From contig NZ_JACJOX010000008.1 of assembly GCF_014695775.1 (NCBI RefSeq), positions 62,001 to 126,000 on the forward strand: a stretch of DNA of 64,000 nt, written 5' to 3'. The position numbers and the translations under genes were made by a program. The stretch is from Leptolyngbya sp. FACHB-60 (GTDB lineage: Bacteria > Cyanobacteriota > Cyanobacteriia > Phormidesmidales > Phormidesmidaceae). Of this stretch, positions 38,518 to 47,906 are shown piece by piece (position 1 is the first letter of the stretch; each line of letters starts with the position of its first letter). The notes under the pieces were generated by a model, which was not told where the DNA came from, ran no database searches, and saw only the letters and a program-made list of their open reading frames with translations.

Positions 38518-39012
38518 GACCTATTCCTAGGCTCAGTCTTACTGACCATGGCCATCTTCTCAAACCTTCTGTAGGTGCATGCAGCCTAACACCTCAGCCC
38601 GCCTCAGTAGCCAAAGAATTAGCTACGCTAACCCAGCATGCCAGTATCTTTCTCCACTCTTCAGGCTTTTCTCTTCAAGCCTCGCTTGTGTTTAATGCGG
38701 GTAGTGTTTTATAGCCATCGCCAGCTCAGCTAAGACATTTTGCATAACTCCTTAGAGTGATGGCTATACGCCAGTGCGCCGCCCTTGTTTTTGTCAGTGG
38801 CAGTAATTCGCGTCCTAAGCGCAGTGGCCATCGCTATATTTAGAGGCTCAGAAATTTCTTTCAGAAAAGATGAAAAAACTTCTGTAACAAATTTGTCAAT
38901 TTAATTTTTATATCAGGACCTCTTAACGTAGCAAGGCCATAATTCTTCTCAGCCCTGTAGTGCATTGGTCACGTCTTCGCTTAGATTCACCCATTAACAA
39001 CAGGATTCTCCT
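38518..39012. other. Intergenic region upstream of the DUF4278 gene
   Basis: 495 bp without a gene, A/T-rich in its last 150 bp. A perfect 10-bp inverted repeat TATAGCCATC (38710-38719) / GATGGCTATA (38759-38768), 39 nt apart, could be a small-RNA stem or an operator. GCAGTGGCCATCG occurs at about 38820 and again just after the gene near 39219. Confidence 0.4.
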
Positions 39013-39198
39013 ATGCAGCTACGTTTTCTTGGTGCCGAATACAATTGCCAGTGGCCCAGTGTTGAAACCCGCGACGGTGAAGTAACCGGCAAATACCGGG
39101 GCGTCGCCTGGAGCAGCAAACACCACAGCGCCACCGTGGCGGCTACTACACCAGTTACGCTTCGCTTTATGGGTCGCTCTTACCAGGCTCAGGTGTAA
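39013..39198 (+). CDS. DUF4278 small protein
   Basis: A 61-residue protein of the cyanobacterial DUF4278 family: the opening MQLRFLGAEYNCQWPSVET and the repeat-like ending VTLRFMGRSYQAQV are characteristic. Members are small, often in multiple copies, and without a known role. A ribosome site AACAGGATTC is weak. The gene is closed by the strong bidirectional terminator shared with chlH. Confidence 0.78.
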   Translation: MQLRFLGAEYNCQWPSVETRDGEVTGKYRGVAWSSKHHSATVAATTPVTLRFMGRSYQAQV

Positions 39199-39264
39199 GC
39201 TCCTATAGCTACAAGCAGTGGCCATCGGCTCATACCGCACAAGAACTAAAAAACGGTTCTCAAA

Positions 39265-39295
39265 AAAGCCAGGACCCTTTAAGGGTCCTGGCTTT
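39265..39295. terminator. Bidirectional terminator between DUF4278 gene and chlH
   Basis: A perfect 15-bp stem around one central base: AAAGCCAGGACCCTT, T, then its complement. A-runs on the left and T-runs on the right make it an intrinsic terminator in both directions. Confidence 0.9.
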
Positions 39296-39324
39296 GCAAA
39301 AGGATATCAGCTAAACGATAGGGT

Positions 39325-42300
39325 CTATTCCACCCCTTCGATGCGGTCTTCCACTTCCTGGTAGAGCTCTTGCAGCTTCTCCAGGTTTTCGTCACTGGTT
39401 TCCCAATAGCCGCGCCCGTTCACTTCCAGCAGGGTCGACACCATGCGGCGGAAGGAGTTGGGGTTGAGATCCATCAGGCGCTTGCACATCTCCGGGTCTT
39501 GAATGAAGGTGGTGTTGACATCTTCGTAGACCCAGTTATCGACGGCCCCGGCAGTCGCCGACCAGCCCATAGTATTAACCAAGCGCTTCGACAGCTCGCG
39601 CACCCCCTCGTAGCCGTGGGAGAGCATGCCCTCGTACCACTTGGGGTTGAGCATCTTGGTGCGGGCATCCAGGCGTACCGTCTCTGAGAGAGTGCGCACC
39701 TGGGCATTGGCGGTGGTGGTGTCGGCAATGTAGGCAGCCGGAGCCTTGCCGTCTTCGCGCAGAGACGCCACCAGCTTGGTGGGGTCAGAGTCGAAGTAGT
39801 GCGACACGTCGGTGAGAGAAATCTCCGACGAATCGAGGTTTTGGAAGGTAGCATCTGCCGTCTTCAGAGCCGACTCAAACAAGCCTCGGTTGCTATCCAT
39901 AACACCGGGGTTGTCGGAGTTGAAGGCAAAGGACTTGCGCTTCAGGTACATCTCCTGGAGTTCGGCTTCGTTTTCCCAGGTGCTGTTTTCCACCGCCAGG
40001 TTGATGTTGGAGGAATAAGAACCCGAAGCATTGGAGAAGATGCGAGTGGCCGCTTCACGCAGGCCAATCCCCATTTCTGCCGCCTGTTCCAGGGCGTGCT
40101 TGCGAACGAAGTTCATCTCTAAGGGCTCGTCGGCTTCGGCGGCCATTTTCACGGCGCGATCGAGCAGGGCCATCTGGTTGATGAACAGGTCGCGGAACAC
40201 CCCAGAGCAGTTAACCACGATGTCGATGCGGGGGCGACCCAACTCTTCGAGGGAGAGCAGTTCCAGTTTATTCACCCGACCCAGGGAGTCGGGCACGGGC
40301 TTGACGCCGACAAACCACATCATCTGGGCGAGGGATTCGCCGTAGGTCTTGATATTGTCGGTGCCCCAGAGCACAGTGGCGATGGTTTCGGGGTAGGCTC
40401 CGCCGTTTTCCTGCCGCTGGCGCTCCAGCAGCCTGTCCACCACGATTTTGGCCGACTGCACGGCGGCGGTGGTAGGGATGGACTGGGGATCGAGGGCGTG
40501 GATGTTTTTGCCGGTGGGTAGCACATCGGGGTTGCGAATCGGGTCGCCGCCGGGGCCAGGGAGCAGGTATTCGCCTTCTAAGGCTTGCAACAAGGCGCCC
40601 AGTTCGTTGTCGGCACAGACCTGCTCCAAGCAGAACTCCAGGTACTCCATCAAGGGTTTGATGGCATCGGTGTCGACGTTCTTGTAGCCCGCCTCATGGA
40701 GAGACTTGATCCAGGGTTCTTTGCGGCCAATGTTAAAGAAATTCAGCCGCGACACCATGGAGACGCGCCCTTCGGCGTCAATCTGCTCGTGGACGAGGGC
40801 GGCAACAGCGGCACGAACGCCCTGATTGATGTCGTACAGGAGTTGGACATCGGCGAGGTGGCCGCGATCGCTATTCCCGTAGATATCATCAATATCACGG
40901 CCAATGCTCTCAGCGATGATCCGCTGCAGGCTCTTGATGCCCTCTTCTTCGCGATCGAGGCTACCGATGTTGACTAGCGTTGCGATCGCCTCCTCGGCCG
41001 TGGGCGGCTTGCCCACTATGTGCAGACCGCAGGGCAGCAGGCGCGATTCGATCTCCATCAGTTTGATGTAAATCTTGCCCACCAAGTTGTCGCGTTCCTC
41101 ATTAGAAAGCTCCCCGGTATCGCCCTCGGGCAGCGCCACGTCCCGATCGAGGTTACAGATCCGCGCCGTCTCGATGATGGCATTAACGATCTGCACCGCT
41201 CGACCGCTCTCTTTGTTGCCCTGGTAGGAGCCGATCAGCTCACTCAGCTCCTTAAGTCCTTTATAGAGACCCGCATTTTCAGCGGGAGGAGTGAGGTAAC
41301 TAATGGTTTCGGCGTAACCCCGACGCTTGGCGATCGTGGCCTCAGAGGGATTATTGGCGGCGTAGTAGTAAAGGTTAGGGATGCTGCCGATCAGGTTGTC
41401 GGGGTAGCAGGTGCCGGACATGCCCATCTGCTTGCCAGGCATAAACTCCAGCGACCCGTGGGTGCCAAAGTGCAGCACCGCATCTGCGCCCCAAATTTTG
41501 TTCAGGTAGGTGTAGTAGGCGGCAAACCCATGGTGGGGGCTGGCGGAGCGGGAAAACAGCAGCCGCATCGGGTCGCCCTCATAGCCAAAGGTGGGCTGCA
41601 CACCGATGAACACATTGCCGAAGGCCTTGCCATAGACCAGCATGTTCTCGCCATCGGTGTTGAGGTTGCCCGGCGGTGGCCCCCAGTTTTCTTCTAGGCG
41701 TTCAGCATACGGGGTGAGAGCTTGGTACTCACGCACCGGCATGCGGTAGGCGATGTTCAGCTCGGGGCTGTTGTACTGGGCCTGGGCATCGTGAATCACC
41801 TCTTGCAGCAGGGCTTGAGGCGACTCAGGCAAATCCTGCACGTCGTAACCGTTCTGCTTCATCGCCTCCAGCACTTTGTAGATGGAGCCGAATACATCCA
41901 AGTAGGCGGCGGTACCCACATTGCCCTTGTCGGGGGGGAAGCTGAACACGGTGATGGCTAGCTTTTTGTCGAGCTTGGGCTTGCGGCGCAGGTTGGCCCA
42001 TTTCATCGCCCGCTGGGTGATAGATTCAATCCGATCCTGGAGCGAAATTGCCCGTCCGGTCAGACCGTCGCGGCCCGAGAGCACAATCGGTTCGATCGCC
42101 CCATCCAGCTCAGGAATCGCCATTTGCAGCGCCACCTGAATCGGGTGCAGGCCTAGGTCACTGTCTTCCCACTCCTCGGTGGTTTGAAAGACTAGGGGCA
42201 ATGCCACCATGTAGGGGCGGTTGAGGCGCTTGAGGGTTTCGATCGCCTTGGGGTGATCCTGCCGGGCGGGGCCGCCCACCAACGCAAAGCCGGTAAGGGA

Positions 42301-43323
42301 AACCACCGCATCGACAATAGTTTTGGTGTTGTCTACCGGGTCAAAGAAGTAGGCATTCACGGGCTTAGAAAAATCTAGACCGCCCGCAAATACGGGAATC
42401 ACCTTCGCGCCCAGGTACTCAAACTCCTGCACCATGGCCACATAGTGGGCCTCGTCTCCGGTAACTAGGTGGGTGCGCTGGAGCACCAGACCGATGGTGG
42501 GCGCGAGGGGATCCTTGAGATCCTCAGAAATATCGCGGCGGGAGGCGTGCCAGTTGAGGTATTCCTTAATATCCTCAAACATGTGCGGTGCCATGGGGTG
42601 CCAGATGCCCATGTCCGGGTAGGTGACGGGCTCTTGGTAGTCGAGGCTTTCGGTCTGAGGGGCACCCTCAATTTGGCTGTCGGTGATCACGTAGCGATCG
42701 GCCAGCATGAGAAAGAAGTTTTCCAGGTTCTCGGGGGAACCACCCAGCCAATACTGAAAACTGAGCATGAAGTTGCGGGCATCCTGGGCCTTTTCGACCG
42801 GCAGGTACTTGAGCACCGTGGGCAGGGTGCGCAGCAGTTTCAGCATGGCATCCTGGAAGCCTGCCCCCGACTTCTCCTTCCGCTTCTTCATGAAGGAGGC
42901 GATCATGCTCTTCGACTGGCCGAGCTGAGCCATGGAGAAGCTGCCCATCTTGTTGAGGCGCATCACCTGGGGCATGGAGGGGAAGCACACCGCCACATCG
43001 AGGCCGTCGCGTAGAGGGGCAACCGCTTCAACGACCTTGTCGGCTAGGTCTTCGATAAAGATCAGCGAGGCGATAAATACGTTAGCCTCGGCGACATCCT
43101 GCTTGAACGCCGCGTAGTTGTTGGCGTCGCGCAGTTCTTCAATCAGGTAGCCGTTGACTTCGAAGGCCACTTGAGAGTTGTTGGCGTTGATCGACCGGAT
43201 GGCCGAGGACAAAGAGCTCTGGTATTGAGGCTCTAGAACCACATAGACCACCTTGACCAGACGCCGCCCGTTGAGATCATCGGGAGCAATGTGGCGAACA
43301 GTGGGCTTGACGTGGGTGAACAT
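39325..43323 (-). CDS. chlH: Magnesium chelatase subunit H
   Basis: The 1332-residue porphyrin-binding subunit of Mg-chelatase, which with ChlI and ChlD inserts Mg into protoporphyrin IX at the start of chlorophyll synthesis. It matches cobaltochelatase CobN/BchH architecture over its full length; recognisable stretches include the conserved [20 protein letters not shown] and the C-terminal [18 protein letters not shown]. Length is normal for ChlH. A good ribosome site (AGGAG) precedes the ATG at 43323. chlI, chlD and gun4 are not in the window. The 390-bp A/T-rich upstream region suggests a regulated promoter. Confidence 0.97.
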   Translation of the reverse strand: MFTHVKPTVRHIAPDDLNGRRLVKVVYVVLEPQYQSSLSSAIRSINANNSQVAFEVNGYLIEELRDANNYAAFKQDVAEANVFIASLIFIEDLADKVVEAVAPLRDGLDVAVCFPSMPQVMRLNKMGSFSMAQLGQSKSMIASFMKKRKEKSGAGFQDAMLKLLRTLPTVLKYLPVEKAQDARNFMLSFQYWLGGSPENLENFFLMLADRYVITDSQIEGAPQTESLDYQEPVTYPDMGIWHPMAPHMFEDIKEYLNWHASRRDISEDLKDPLAPTIGLVLQRTHLVTGDEAHYVAMVQEFEYLGAKVIPVFAGGLDFSKPVNAYFFDPVDNTKTIVDAVVSLTGFALVGGPARQDHPKAIETLKRLNRPYMVALPLVFQTTEEWEDSDLGLHPIQVALQMAIPELDGAIEPIVLSGRDGLTGRAISLQDRIESITQRAMKWANLRRKPKLDKKLAITVFSFPPDKGNVGTAAYLDVFGSIYKVLEAMKQNGYDVQDLPESPQALLQEVIHDAQAQYNSPELNIAYRMPVREYQALTPYAERLEENWGPPPGNLNTDGENMLVYGKAFGNVFIGVQPTFGYEGDPMRLLFSRSASPHHGFAAYYTYLNKIWGADAVLHFGTHGSLEFMPGKQMGMSGTCYPDNLIGSIPNLYYYAANNPSEATIAKRRGYAETISYLTPPAENAGLYKGLKELSELIGSYQGNKESGRAVQIVNAIIETARICNLDRDVALPEGDTGELSNEERDNLVGKIYIKLMEIESRLLPCGLHIVGKPPTAEEAIATLVNIGSLDREEEGIKSLQRIIAESIGRDIDDIYGNSDRGHLADVQLLYDINQGVRAAVAALVHEQIDAEGRVSMVSRLNFFNIGRKEPWIKSLHEAGYKNVDTDAIKPLMEYLEFCLEQVCADNELGALLQALEGEYLLPGPGGDPIRNPDVLPTGKNIHALDPQSIPTTAAVQSAKIVVDRLLERQRQENGGAYPETIATVLWGTDNIKTYGESLAQMMWFVGVKPVPDSLGRVNKLELLSLEELGRPRIDIVVNCSGVFRDLFINQMALLDRAVKMAAEADEPLEMNFVRKHALEQAAEMGIGLREAATRIFSNASGSYSSNINLAVENSTWENEAELQEMYLKRKSFAFNSDNPGVMDSNRGLFESALKTADATFQNLDSSEISLTDVSHYFDSDPTKLVASLREDGKAPAAYIADTTTANAQVRTLSETVRLDARTKMLNPKWYEGMLSHGYEGVRELSKRLVNTMGWSATAGAVDNWVYEDVNTTFIQDPEMCKRLMDLNPNSFRRMVSTLLEVNGRGYWETSDENLEKLQELYQEVEDRIEGVE

Positions 43324-43714
43324 GCAGTAAAACTCCTTTCGTGGCTTTGGCTAAGGCTGGGGGCTGCTACGGCTGCCGAATCGAGTCACAGCGATTGAGG
43401 CGGGCCGCAGAAAGGCTTCATCAAACTCTACAGGAAATATTTCGTAACGAAAGCAAAATCAAAGGTGCCTTTCATGTTTGTATCAGAAAACCTTGCTAGA
43501 TAAGGCTTATGGCGTTTAGGTGACACAATTTGAAATAAATCAGCCTTGGCTTTGTTAACAAAATTTACAGCACAGCGAGATCAGTCCTCTCATTTTCGTA
43601 ACAAAGTGTTAATTAAACACTGAAGAAGGAAATATAGCTTGCTCTCTCAGCCCTTGACTCTACAGGGGGCTGGAATGTGTAGGCTTAAACCATCAGGCAT
43701 TTAGGAGATGAATT
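43324..43714. promoter_or_regulatory. Divergent promoter region of chlH and the DUF305 gene
   Basis: 391 bp, A/T-rich, no gene. An inverted repeat AGTGTT-AATTA-AACACT lies at 43605-43621, and TTTCGTAAC occurs twice in one orientation (near 43441 and 43594). No known cyanobacterial operator (NtcA, RpaB HLR1, Fur) stands out clearly. Confidence 0.4.
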
Positions 43715-44368
43715 ATGCGATTGAGACAGCCTTTAGCGACGATGCTAGCCCTAGCTACCCTAGTACCGCTAGCCTCCTGCGGCACTAGCAACATGGAAGC
43801 CATGCACGAAGGCCATGTCACTGGAGACAGGGCTGAGGAGCAGATGATGCACAGCGGTCACGGGATGGATCTGGGCCCCGCTGACGCCACCTACGACCTG
43901 CGCTTTATCGACGGCATGATTCCCCACCATGAGGGGGCAGTGGTGATGGCCGAAGCCGCCCTAGAGAATTCTCAGCGACCCGAAATTCGGCAACTGGCGG
44001 AAGACATCATTGCGGCCCAGCGGGTAGAGATTGCCCAAATGAAGGATTGGCGAGCCGAGTGGTACCCCGATGCCCCCGCCGAGCCGATGATGTACCACGC
44101 TGAAATGCAGCACGACATGGCCATGAGCGAGGAAATGATCAGCTCTATGCGCATGGATATGGATTTGGGCGGGGCCGACGAGGAGTTTGATCTACGCTTC
44201 ATCAACGCGATGATTCCGCACCACGAGGGCGCGGTGGCGATGGCGGAAGATTTGAAGGAAAAAAGCGATCGCCCTGAACTGCAGGCCCTAGCCGACGAGA
44301 TCATTGCCTCTCAGCAGGCGGAGATCGATCAGATGGAGCAGTGGCGACAGGACTGGTACGGGCAATAA
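43715..44368 (+). CDS. Lipoprotein with two DUF305 domains
   Basis: A 217-residue exported lipoprotein: signal peptide ending in PLASC (lipobox Cys at residue 22), then two DUF305 repeats, about residues 60-125 and 145-217. Each repeat has the family motif DLRFI..MIPHHEGAV.MAE. DUF305 proteins are ferritin-like four-helix bundles whose Met/His-rich surfaces suggest metal (copper) handling; the linker here is also rich in Met and His (MMYHAEMQHDMAMSEEM). Metal binding is inferred. It is followed by a strong terminator. Confidence 0.88.
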   Translation: MRLRQPLATMLALATLVPLASCGTSNMEAMHEGHVTGDRAEEQMMHSGHGMDLGPADATYDLRFIDGMIPHHEGAVVMAEAALENSQRPEIRQLAEDIIAAQRVEIAQMKDWRAEWYPDAPAEPMMYHAEMQHDMAMSEEMISSMRMDMDLGGADEEFDLRFINAMIPHHEGAVAMAEDLKEKSDRPELQALADEIIASQQAEIDQMEQWRQDWYGQ

Positions 44369-44372
44369 GTCA

Positions 44373-44406
44373 AAAGCGCTCCCCCGATCGATCGGGGGAG
44401 CGCTTT
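44373..44406. terminator. Bidirectional terminator after the DUF305 gene
   Basis: A perfect 34-bp palindrome: AAAGCGCTCCCCCGATC and its complement, followed by CTT. Placed between convergent DUF305 and TPR genes. Confidence 0.9.
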
Positions 44407-44447
44407 CTTAAAAGTTAGGGAGCAAGACCTAACCCCTATTGATCTAA

Positions 44448-44864
44448 CTACTCAAGCCACTGCTTGACGCGCGACAGGCTCTTCCAGTCGGGCTTGCGAA
44501 CCAGGCCGTCATTGATGCTGTCCATCACTTCCTGTTTCAGGTCGTCGGCGACGGTCATCACTTGACTAGCGATTTCGACATGCTCGCGCACGCCGGGCTT
44601 GCCTGCGTCAAGCATAGCCACCGCCAGGTTTACCCGTCCTTGAGGGTCTTGGGGGTTGAGCTTGACGGCCTTTTGGGCAGCTTTGAGGCCAGCATTGGGC
44701 TTGTCGGTCAACAGGTAGAGCCAGGCCAGGCAGGCCCAGGCAGCAGCACTCTTGGGGGCGCGATCGCACACCTCTTTAAATACGGGAATCAGCTCAGCGG
44801 GATCTTCGCCCTTTTTGTAGCGCTCGATGCCTTCATCGAACAGGGTTTCTACGGTTTGAGTCAT
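44448..44864 (-). CDS. TPR-repeat protein
   Basis: A 138-residue all-helical protein with two to three TPR motifs (AAAWACLAWLYLLTDKPNAG and LKAAQKAVKLNPQDPQGRVN) and a C-terminal helical extension ending WKSLSRVKQWLE. It is probably an adaptor; partners unknown. It lies 62 bp downstream of the A-type Fe-S carrier on the same strand and may be cotranscribed with it. Confidence 0.82.
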   Translation of the reverse strand: MTQTVETLFDEGIERYKKGEDPAELIPVFKEVCDRAPKSAAAWACLAWLYLLTDKPNAGLKAAQKAVKLNPQDPQGRVNLAVAMLDAGKPGVREHVEIASQVMTVADDLKQEVMDSINDGLVRKPDWKSLSRVKQWLE

Positions 44865-44926
44865 AGTCTATGAACTATCTAAAGCGATATCCAGCAAAGC
44901 ACAGAATGTAGCCCCGTGGGATGTCC

Positions 44927-45283
44927 CTACGCCCCGAAGGATTTGCCGCAGCCGCAGGTCTGTACGGCATTGGGGTTGGTGAACTGAAAACCGCCGCCGA
45001 TCAGCGCGTCACTGTAGTCGAGCATGAGACCGTAGAGGTACAGCAGACTCTTTTTGTCGCAGATCACGCGAAAGCCTTCGTAGTCGTAGACTTCGTCGTG
45101 CTCATTGATATTGGCGGGATCTTCAAAATCCATGGTGTAGGACATGCCCGAGCAGCCGCCCTGGCGCACCCCTACCCGCAAACAGAGTTCTTTGTTGCCC
45201 TGGGACTGTTGGAGGGCCTTAACGTGCCGCAGGGCCGTTTCCGACATCAAAATGCCTTGGGTTTGTTCGGTGGCTTGAGCCAT
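44927..45283 (-). CDS. A-type Fe-S carrier (IscA/SufA/HesB family)
   Basis: A 118-residue carrier that receives Fe-S clusters from the SUF scaffold and hands them to apo-proteins. The three conserved cysteines are in [14 protein letters not shown] and in the C-terminal QTCGCGKSF. It is not adjacent to the suf operon in this window. The start at 45283 gives a normal length. A SufA or IscA label is not distinguishable by reading. Confidence 0.94.
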   Translation of the reverse strand: MAQATEQTQGILMSETALRHVKALQQSQGNKELCLRVGVRQGGCSGMSYTMDFEDPANINEHDEVYDYEGFRVICDKKSLLYLYGLMLDYSDALIGGGFQFTNPNAVQTCGCGKSFGA

Positions 45284-45624
45284 TGCAACCTTTCGATGTA
45301 AGTACAGCTTCTACCATCATAGACAGAGTCACCCCAACCGCAGCCAGGGCAACCTAAATTGTTTTGAAATCTAACACTTTCGTCGCCTAGGCTTAGCTGA
45401 TACCGTCAAGAATTTCTATAGTTTATAGCAGCCGCTCTGGGCTTCCCCTGCCCTGGGAGGGATGCTAGCTGAGGTGCAGTATCTCAACTTAGGGGACTGC
45501 ACTGAAGGGCTCGCGGTTGAGTTGCTGTGGGCAGTTGATGATTAAACTTGGCTATGCTGACCAAAGCTGTGCTCAAGCCAGCGGTCGCCTAACCATCTGT
45601 TCCATCTGTCGTTATCGTTAGCCC
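45284..45624. other. Intergenic region upstream of the 558-aa protein gene
   Basis: 341 bp; no gene, no repeat and no terminator seen. It presumably carries the divergent promoters of the A-type carrier and the 558-aa protein. Confidence 0.4.
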
Positions 45625-47301
45625 ATGACTCGATTGAACCGCATTACCATCGATCGTCTGAAGCGGCTGCCCCGTGTAGCCAGCGTATGGGAGGGCGATC
45701 GCCGTTCGGTGGGTGGTTTGATGGATGACGACGCCGGCCTGCGCCAGCGCCATACCGAAACCAGCGACTGCATTCTCTGGGTTGACAGCAGCCATGGCGC
45801 GGTGCGAGGGCTGACCATTGTGCCCACTACCTGCGGCTATGAGCCAGTGGTGCGCACGCTGTTGCAGGCCATTGAGTCACCCCAGGGCAACCTGGCCCCG
45901 GCGCGGCCGCACAAGATTGTGGTTAGCGATCGCGAGATTCAGTTTTACCTGCGGGGGGCGCTCCAGGGGCTCGATATTGCTATTGACTACGCCCCCGAGC
46001 TGCCCCTGATCGACGAGCTATTCAATGCCCTCCAGCAGTCGGCCGAGATGACCGAGGCCGAGTTGCCCCCCCGCTATGCCGAGGCCATGATCGACAAAGC
46101 CATGGAGATCTGGGAACTCGCCCCCTGGAACACCCTCAACGAGCAGCAGGTGCTAGCCGTGGAGCTAAACACCTGGGATCTCGACACCCTCTACGTGTCA
46201 ATGCTGGGCATGGGCGGCGTAGAGTATGGCCTGCTGATGTATCGCTCCCTCGACTCACTCAAGCAGTTTCGCCAGCGGGTGCTGATGGGGCAGCAGTCGC
46301 CCAAGCAGATGCAGGAGGCCTTTTTAGAGCAAGACTGCCTGTTTCTCAACTTTGAGCTGTTTGACGACGAACCGTTTCCCAACATGCCCCAGCCTGTGAG
46401 CTGGCTGGCCTCAGCCCCTGAGGCAGTGCAGCCCGACTTTGGCAGCATTCACCCCCTAGAGGGCATGCGCAGCCAGCTGGCTGACGAAGAAGGAGCCACG
46501 TTTTTGGTGGTGCTGGAGGCTCTGCAGCGCTTCATCACTCGTTACCGGGCCCAGCTCGAAAAGCCTCCCCTCAAAGCGCTTCAGAGTAGCTATAAAATCC
46601 CTAACCCCGAGAAAAATGGTGGCGCATCGCCGCTGAAGGTAACGGTTAAAACCCTGCCCGAAGTGACCGCAGAACTGGCCGCCGACGCCGATGATGTCCT
46701 CGGCGACGACCCCGAAGGCCTGGTTAATTTTCCGGTACTGCGCGACGACTATGTGCCCGAGGGGGCCATCATTATCCTCACCCAGTTTCAGCAGCAGGTG
46801 CTCAACGATCTGCGCCATGACTCAGCGATTGCCTTTCAGGGTCTCGAGGGCAAATGGACCCACAATGGCACCGCCGACTCCCCCGATCTGCCAGTGGTGC
46901 TGATTCAGACCTCGCGTCCTAAGGCCAAGACCTTAATTCAGCAGCTGCAACAGGCCCAGGGTGTGCAGGCTGTGTGCTTTAACCCCGGCAGCGACCCCTT
47001 TAGCGGCGAGGCCTTTGAGCTGGGCATGCTGCAAACCGGCGATGGTGAACTGCACCTGTTCGCCGAATATGAAACCAACGGCAGCACCGATCGCCACCTG
47101 CTAGAGCGCTGGAATACCTGGCAGAAGGAGTGTAAGGGGGCCTGTGCGGTCATTATCGCCAGCGGCATTACCGGCAGCAGCAAGGGCAAACCCAGCGTGA
47201 AGGATATTTTGGGTGTGTTTGAAGCCCGCTGTAAAACACCGAAGGACTTGCACCTGCCGCCGCTGATGTTGCAGTATGCAGCAGAGTGGGAGCGGGACTA
47301 G
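45625..47301 (+). CDS. Cyanobacterial protein of unknown function (DUF6930-like)
   Basis: A 558-residue soluble protein. The N-terminal LKRLPRVASVWEGDRRSVGG and CILWVDSSHGAVRGLTIVP, then a middle segment with MGGVEYGLLMYRSLDSLKQF, resemble the DUF6930 group of cyanobacteria; I hold the label loosely. No catalytic motif is evident. It is one of the longer unassigned genes here and lies 18 bp before the VOC gene region, so the two may be cotranscribed. Confidence 0.65.
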   Translation: MTRLNRITIDRLKRLPRVASVWEGDRRSVGGLMDDDAGLRQRHTETSDCILWVDSSHGAVRGLTIVPTTCGYEPVVRTLLQAIESPQGNLAPARPHKIVVSDREIQFYLRGALQGLDIAIDYAPELPLIDELFNALQQSAEMTEAELPPRYAEAMIDKAMEIWELAPWNTLNEQQVLAVELNTWDLDTLYVSMLGMGGVEYGLLMYRSLDSLKQFRQRVLMGQQSPKQMQEAFLEQDCLFLNFELFDDEPFPNMPQPVSWLASAPEAVQPDFGSIHPLEGMRSQLADEEGATFLVVLEALQRFITRYRAQLEKPPLKALQSSYKIPNPEKNGGASPLKVTVKTLPEVTAELAADADDVLGDDPEGLVNFPVLRDDYVPEGAIIILTQFQQQVLNDLRHDSAIAFQGLEGKWTHNGTADSPDLPVVLIQTSRPKAKTLIQQLQQAQGVQAVCFNPGSDPFSGEAFELGMLQTGDGELHLFAEYETNGSTDRHLLERWNTWQKECKGACAVIIASGITGSSKGKPSVKDILGVFEARCKTPKDLHLPPLMLQYAAEWERD

Positions 47302-47331
47302 GGAGCGGTGAAGGGCTAGATGGATCAAGGA

Positions 47332-47352
47332 GTAGGGTGGGCAATGCCCACC
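47332..47352 (+). repeat. Dispersed 21-bp palindromic repeat, copy E, containing a start codon
   Basis: GTA then GGGTGGGCAATGCCCACC; the core is a perfect 8-bp-arm palindrome. The ATG inside it (47344) is a plausible start of the following VOC gene, so the repeat may have supplied the translation start. Confidence 0.7.
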
Positions 47353-47784
47353 GCTGACTCACGGAGCATCGAGAAAATCTTAGTGGAGAAGGCTTTGGCT
47401 GAGGCATCTGTAGGCTGCACCAGTGCTTTTGTAGCCCTAGCCAGCGTAAATTTTGAGCAGTTGGTAGGCTTTTATGGCGAACTGCTCAATCAGTCGGCCC
47501 GGCCCTACCAGCGCGATCGCTACGCCGAGTTTCAGCTGCCGGGGCTGAGGCTAGCGATTTTTAAGCCTAAAGCTGACCAAGTAGCTCAGTTTGTCGCCAG
47601 CAGTGGCGCGATGAGCCTATGTTTGGAGGTGACAGATTTGGCGGGGGCGATCGCCCGTCTCACCGACTTGGGCTACGCGCCCCCCGCCCCGGTGCTGACG
47701 GCCTCCCACGGCCGCGAGGTCTATGCCTATGACCCCGATGGCAATCGGCTAATTTTGCACCAGGGTCTGGCCGAGCCGGGTTGA
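47344..47784 (+). CDS. VOC (glyoxalase/bleomycin-resistance) family protein
   Basis: A single VOC-fold protein of about 146 residues (154 if the ATG at 47320 is used). Paired beta-alpha-beta-beta-beta modules are visible: FVALASVNFEQLVGFYGELL, then FQLPGLRLAIF, then SLCLEVTDLAGAIARL and VYAYDPDGNRLILHQ. It would form a dimer with a metal or ligand site between halves; the function (lyase, dioxygenase or binding protein) is open. The preferred start lies inside palindrome copy E. Downstream is another palindrome-rich stretch (ATACGCC...GGCGTAT at about 47845-47865). Confidence 0.82.
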   Translation: MPTADSRSIEKILVEKALAEASVGCTSAFVALASVNFEQLVGFYGELLNQSARPYQRDRYAEFQLPGLRLAIFKPKADQVAQFVASSGAMSLCLEVTDLAGAIARLTDLGYAPPAPVLTASHGREVYAYDPDGNRLILHQGLAEPG

Positions 47785-47906
47785 ATGCTTGGCCCACAGA
47801 TTTCTGCCCTAAGATTCCTGGGAAACGTGGCAGTATTGAAAGGGATACGCCCTTTGGGGCGTATCCCGCAGCGTATGCCGGTAATCGTGGCCAGGTGGGC
47901 TAACCC

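Noticed and set aside
41020-41697. 225-codon plus-strand frame inside chlH
   Set aside because: Antisense to strongly conserved ChlH sequence; composition is a mirror of the real frame. Same judgement for the 181-codon frame at 42469-43014.
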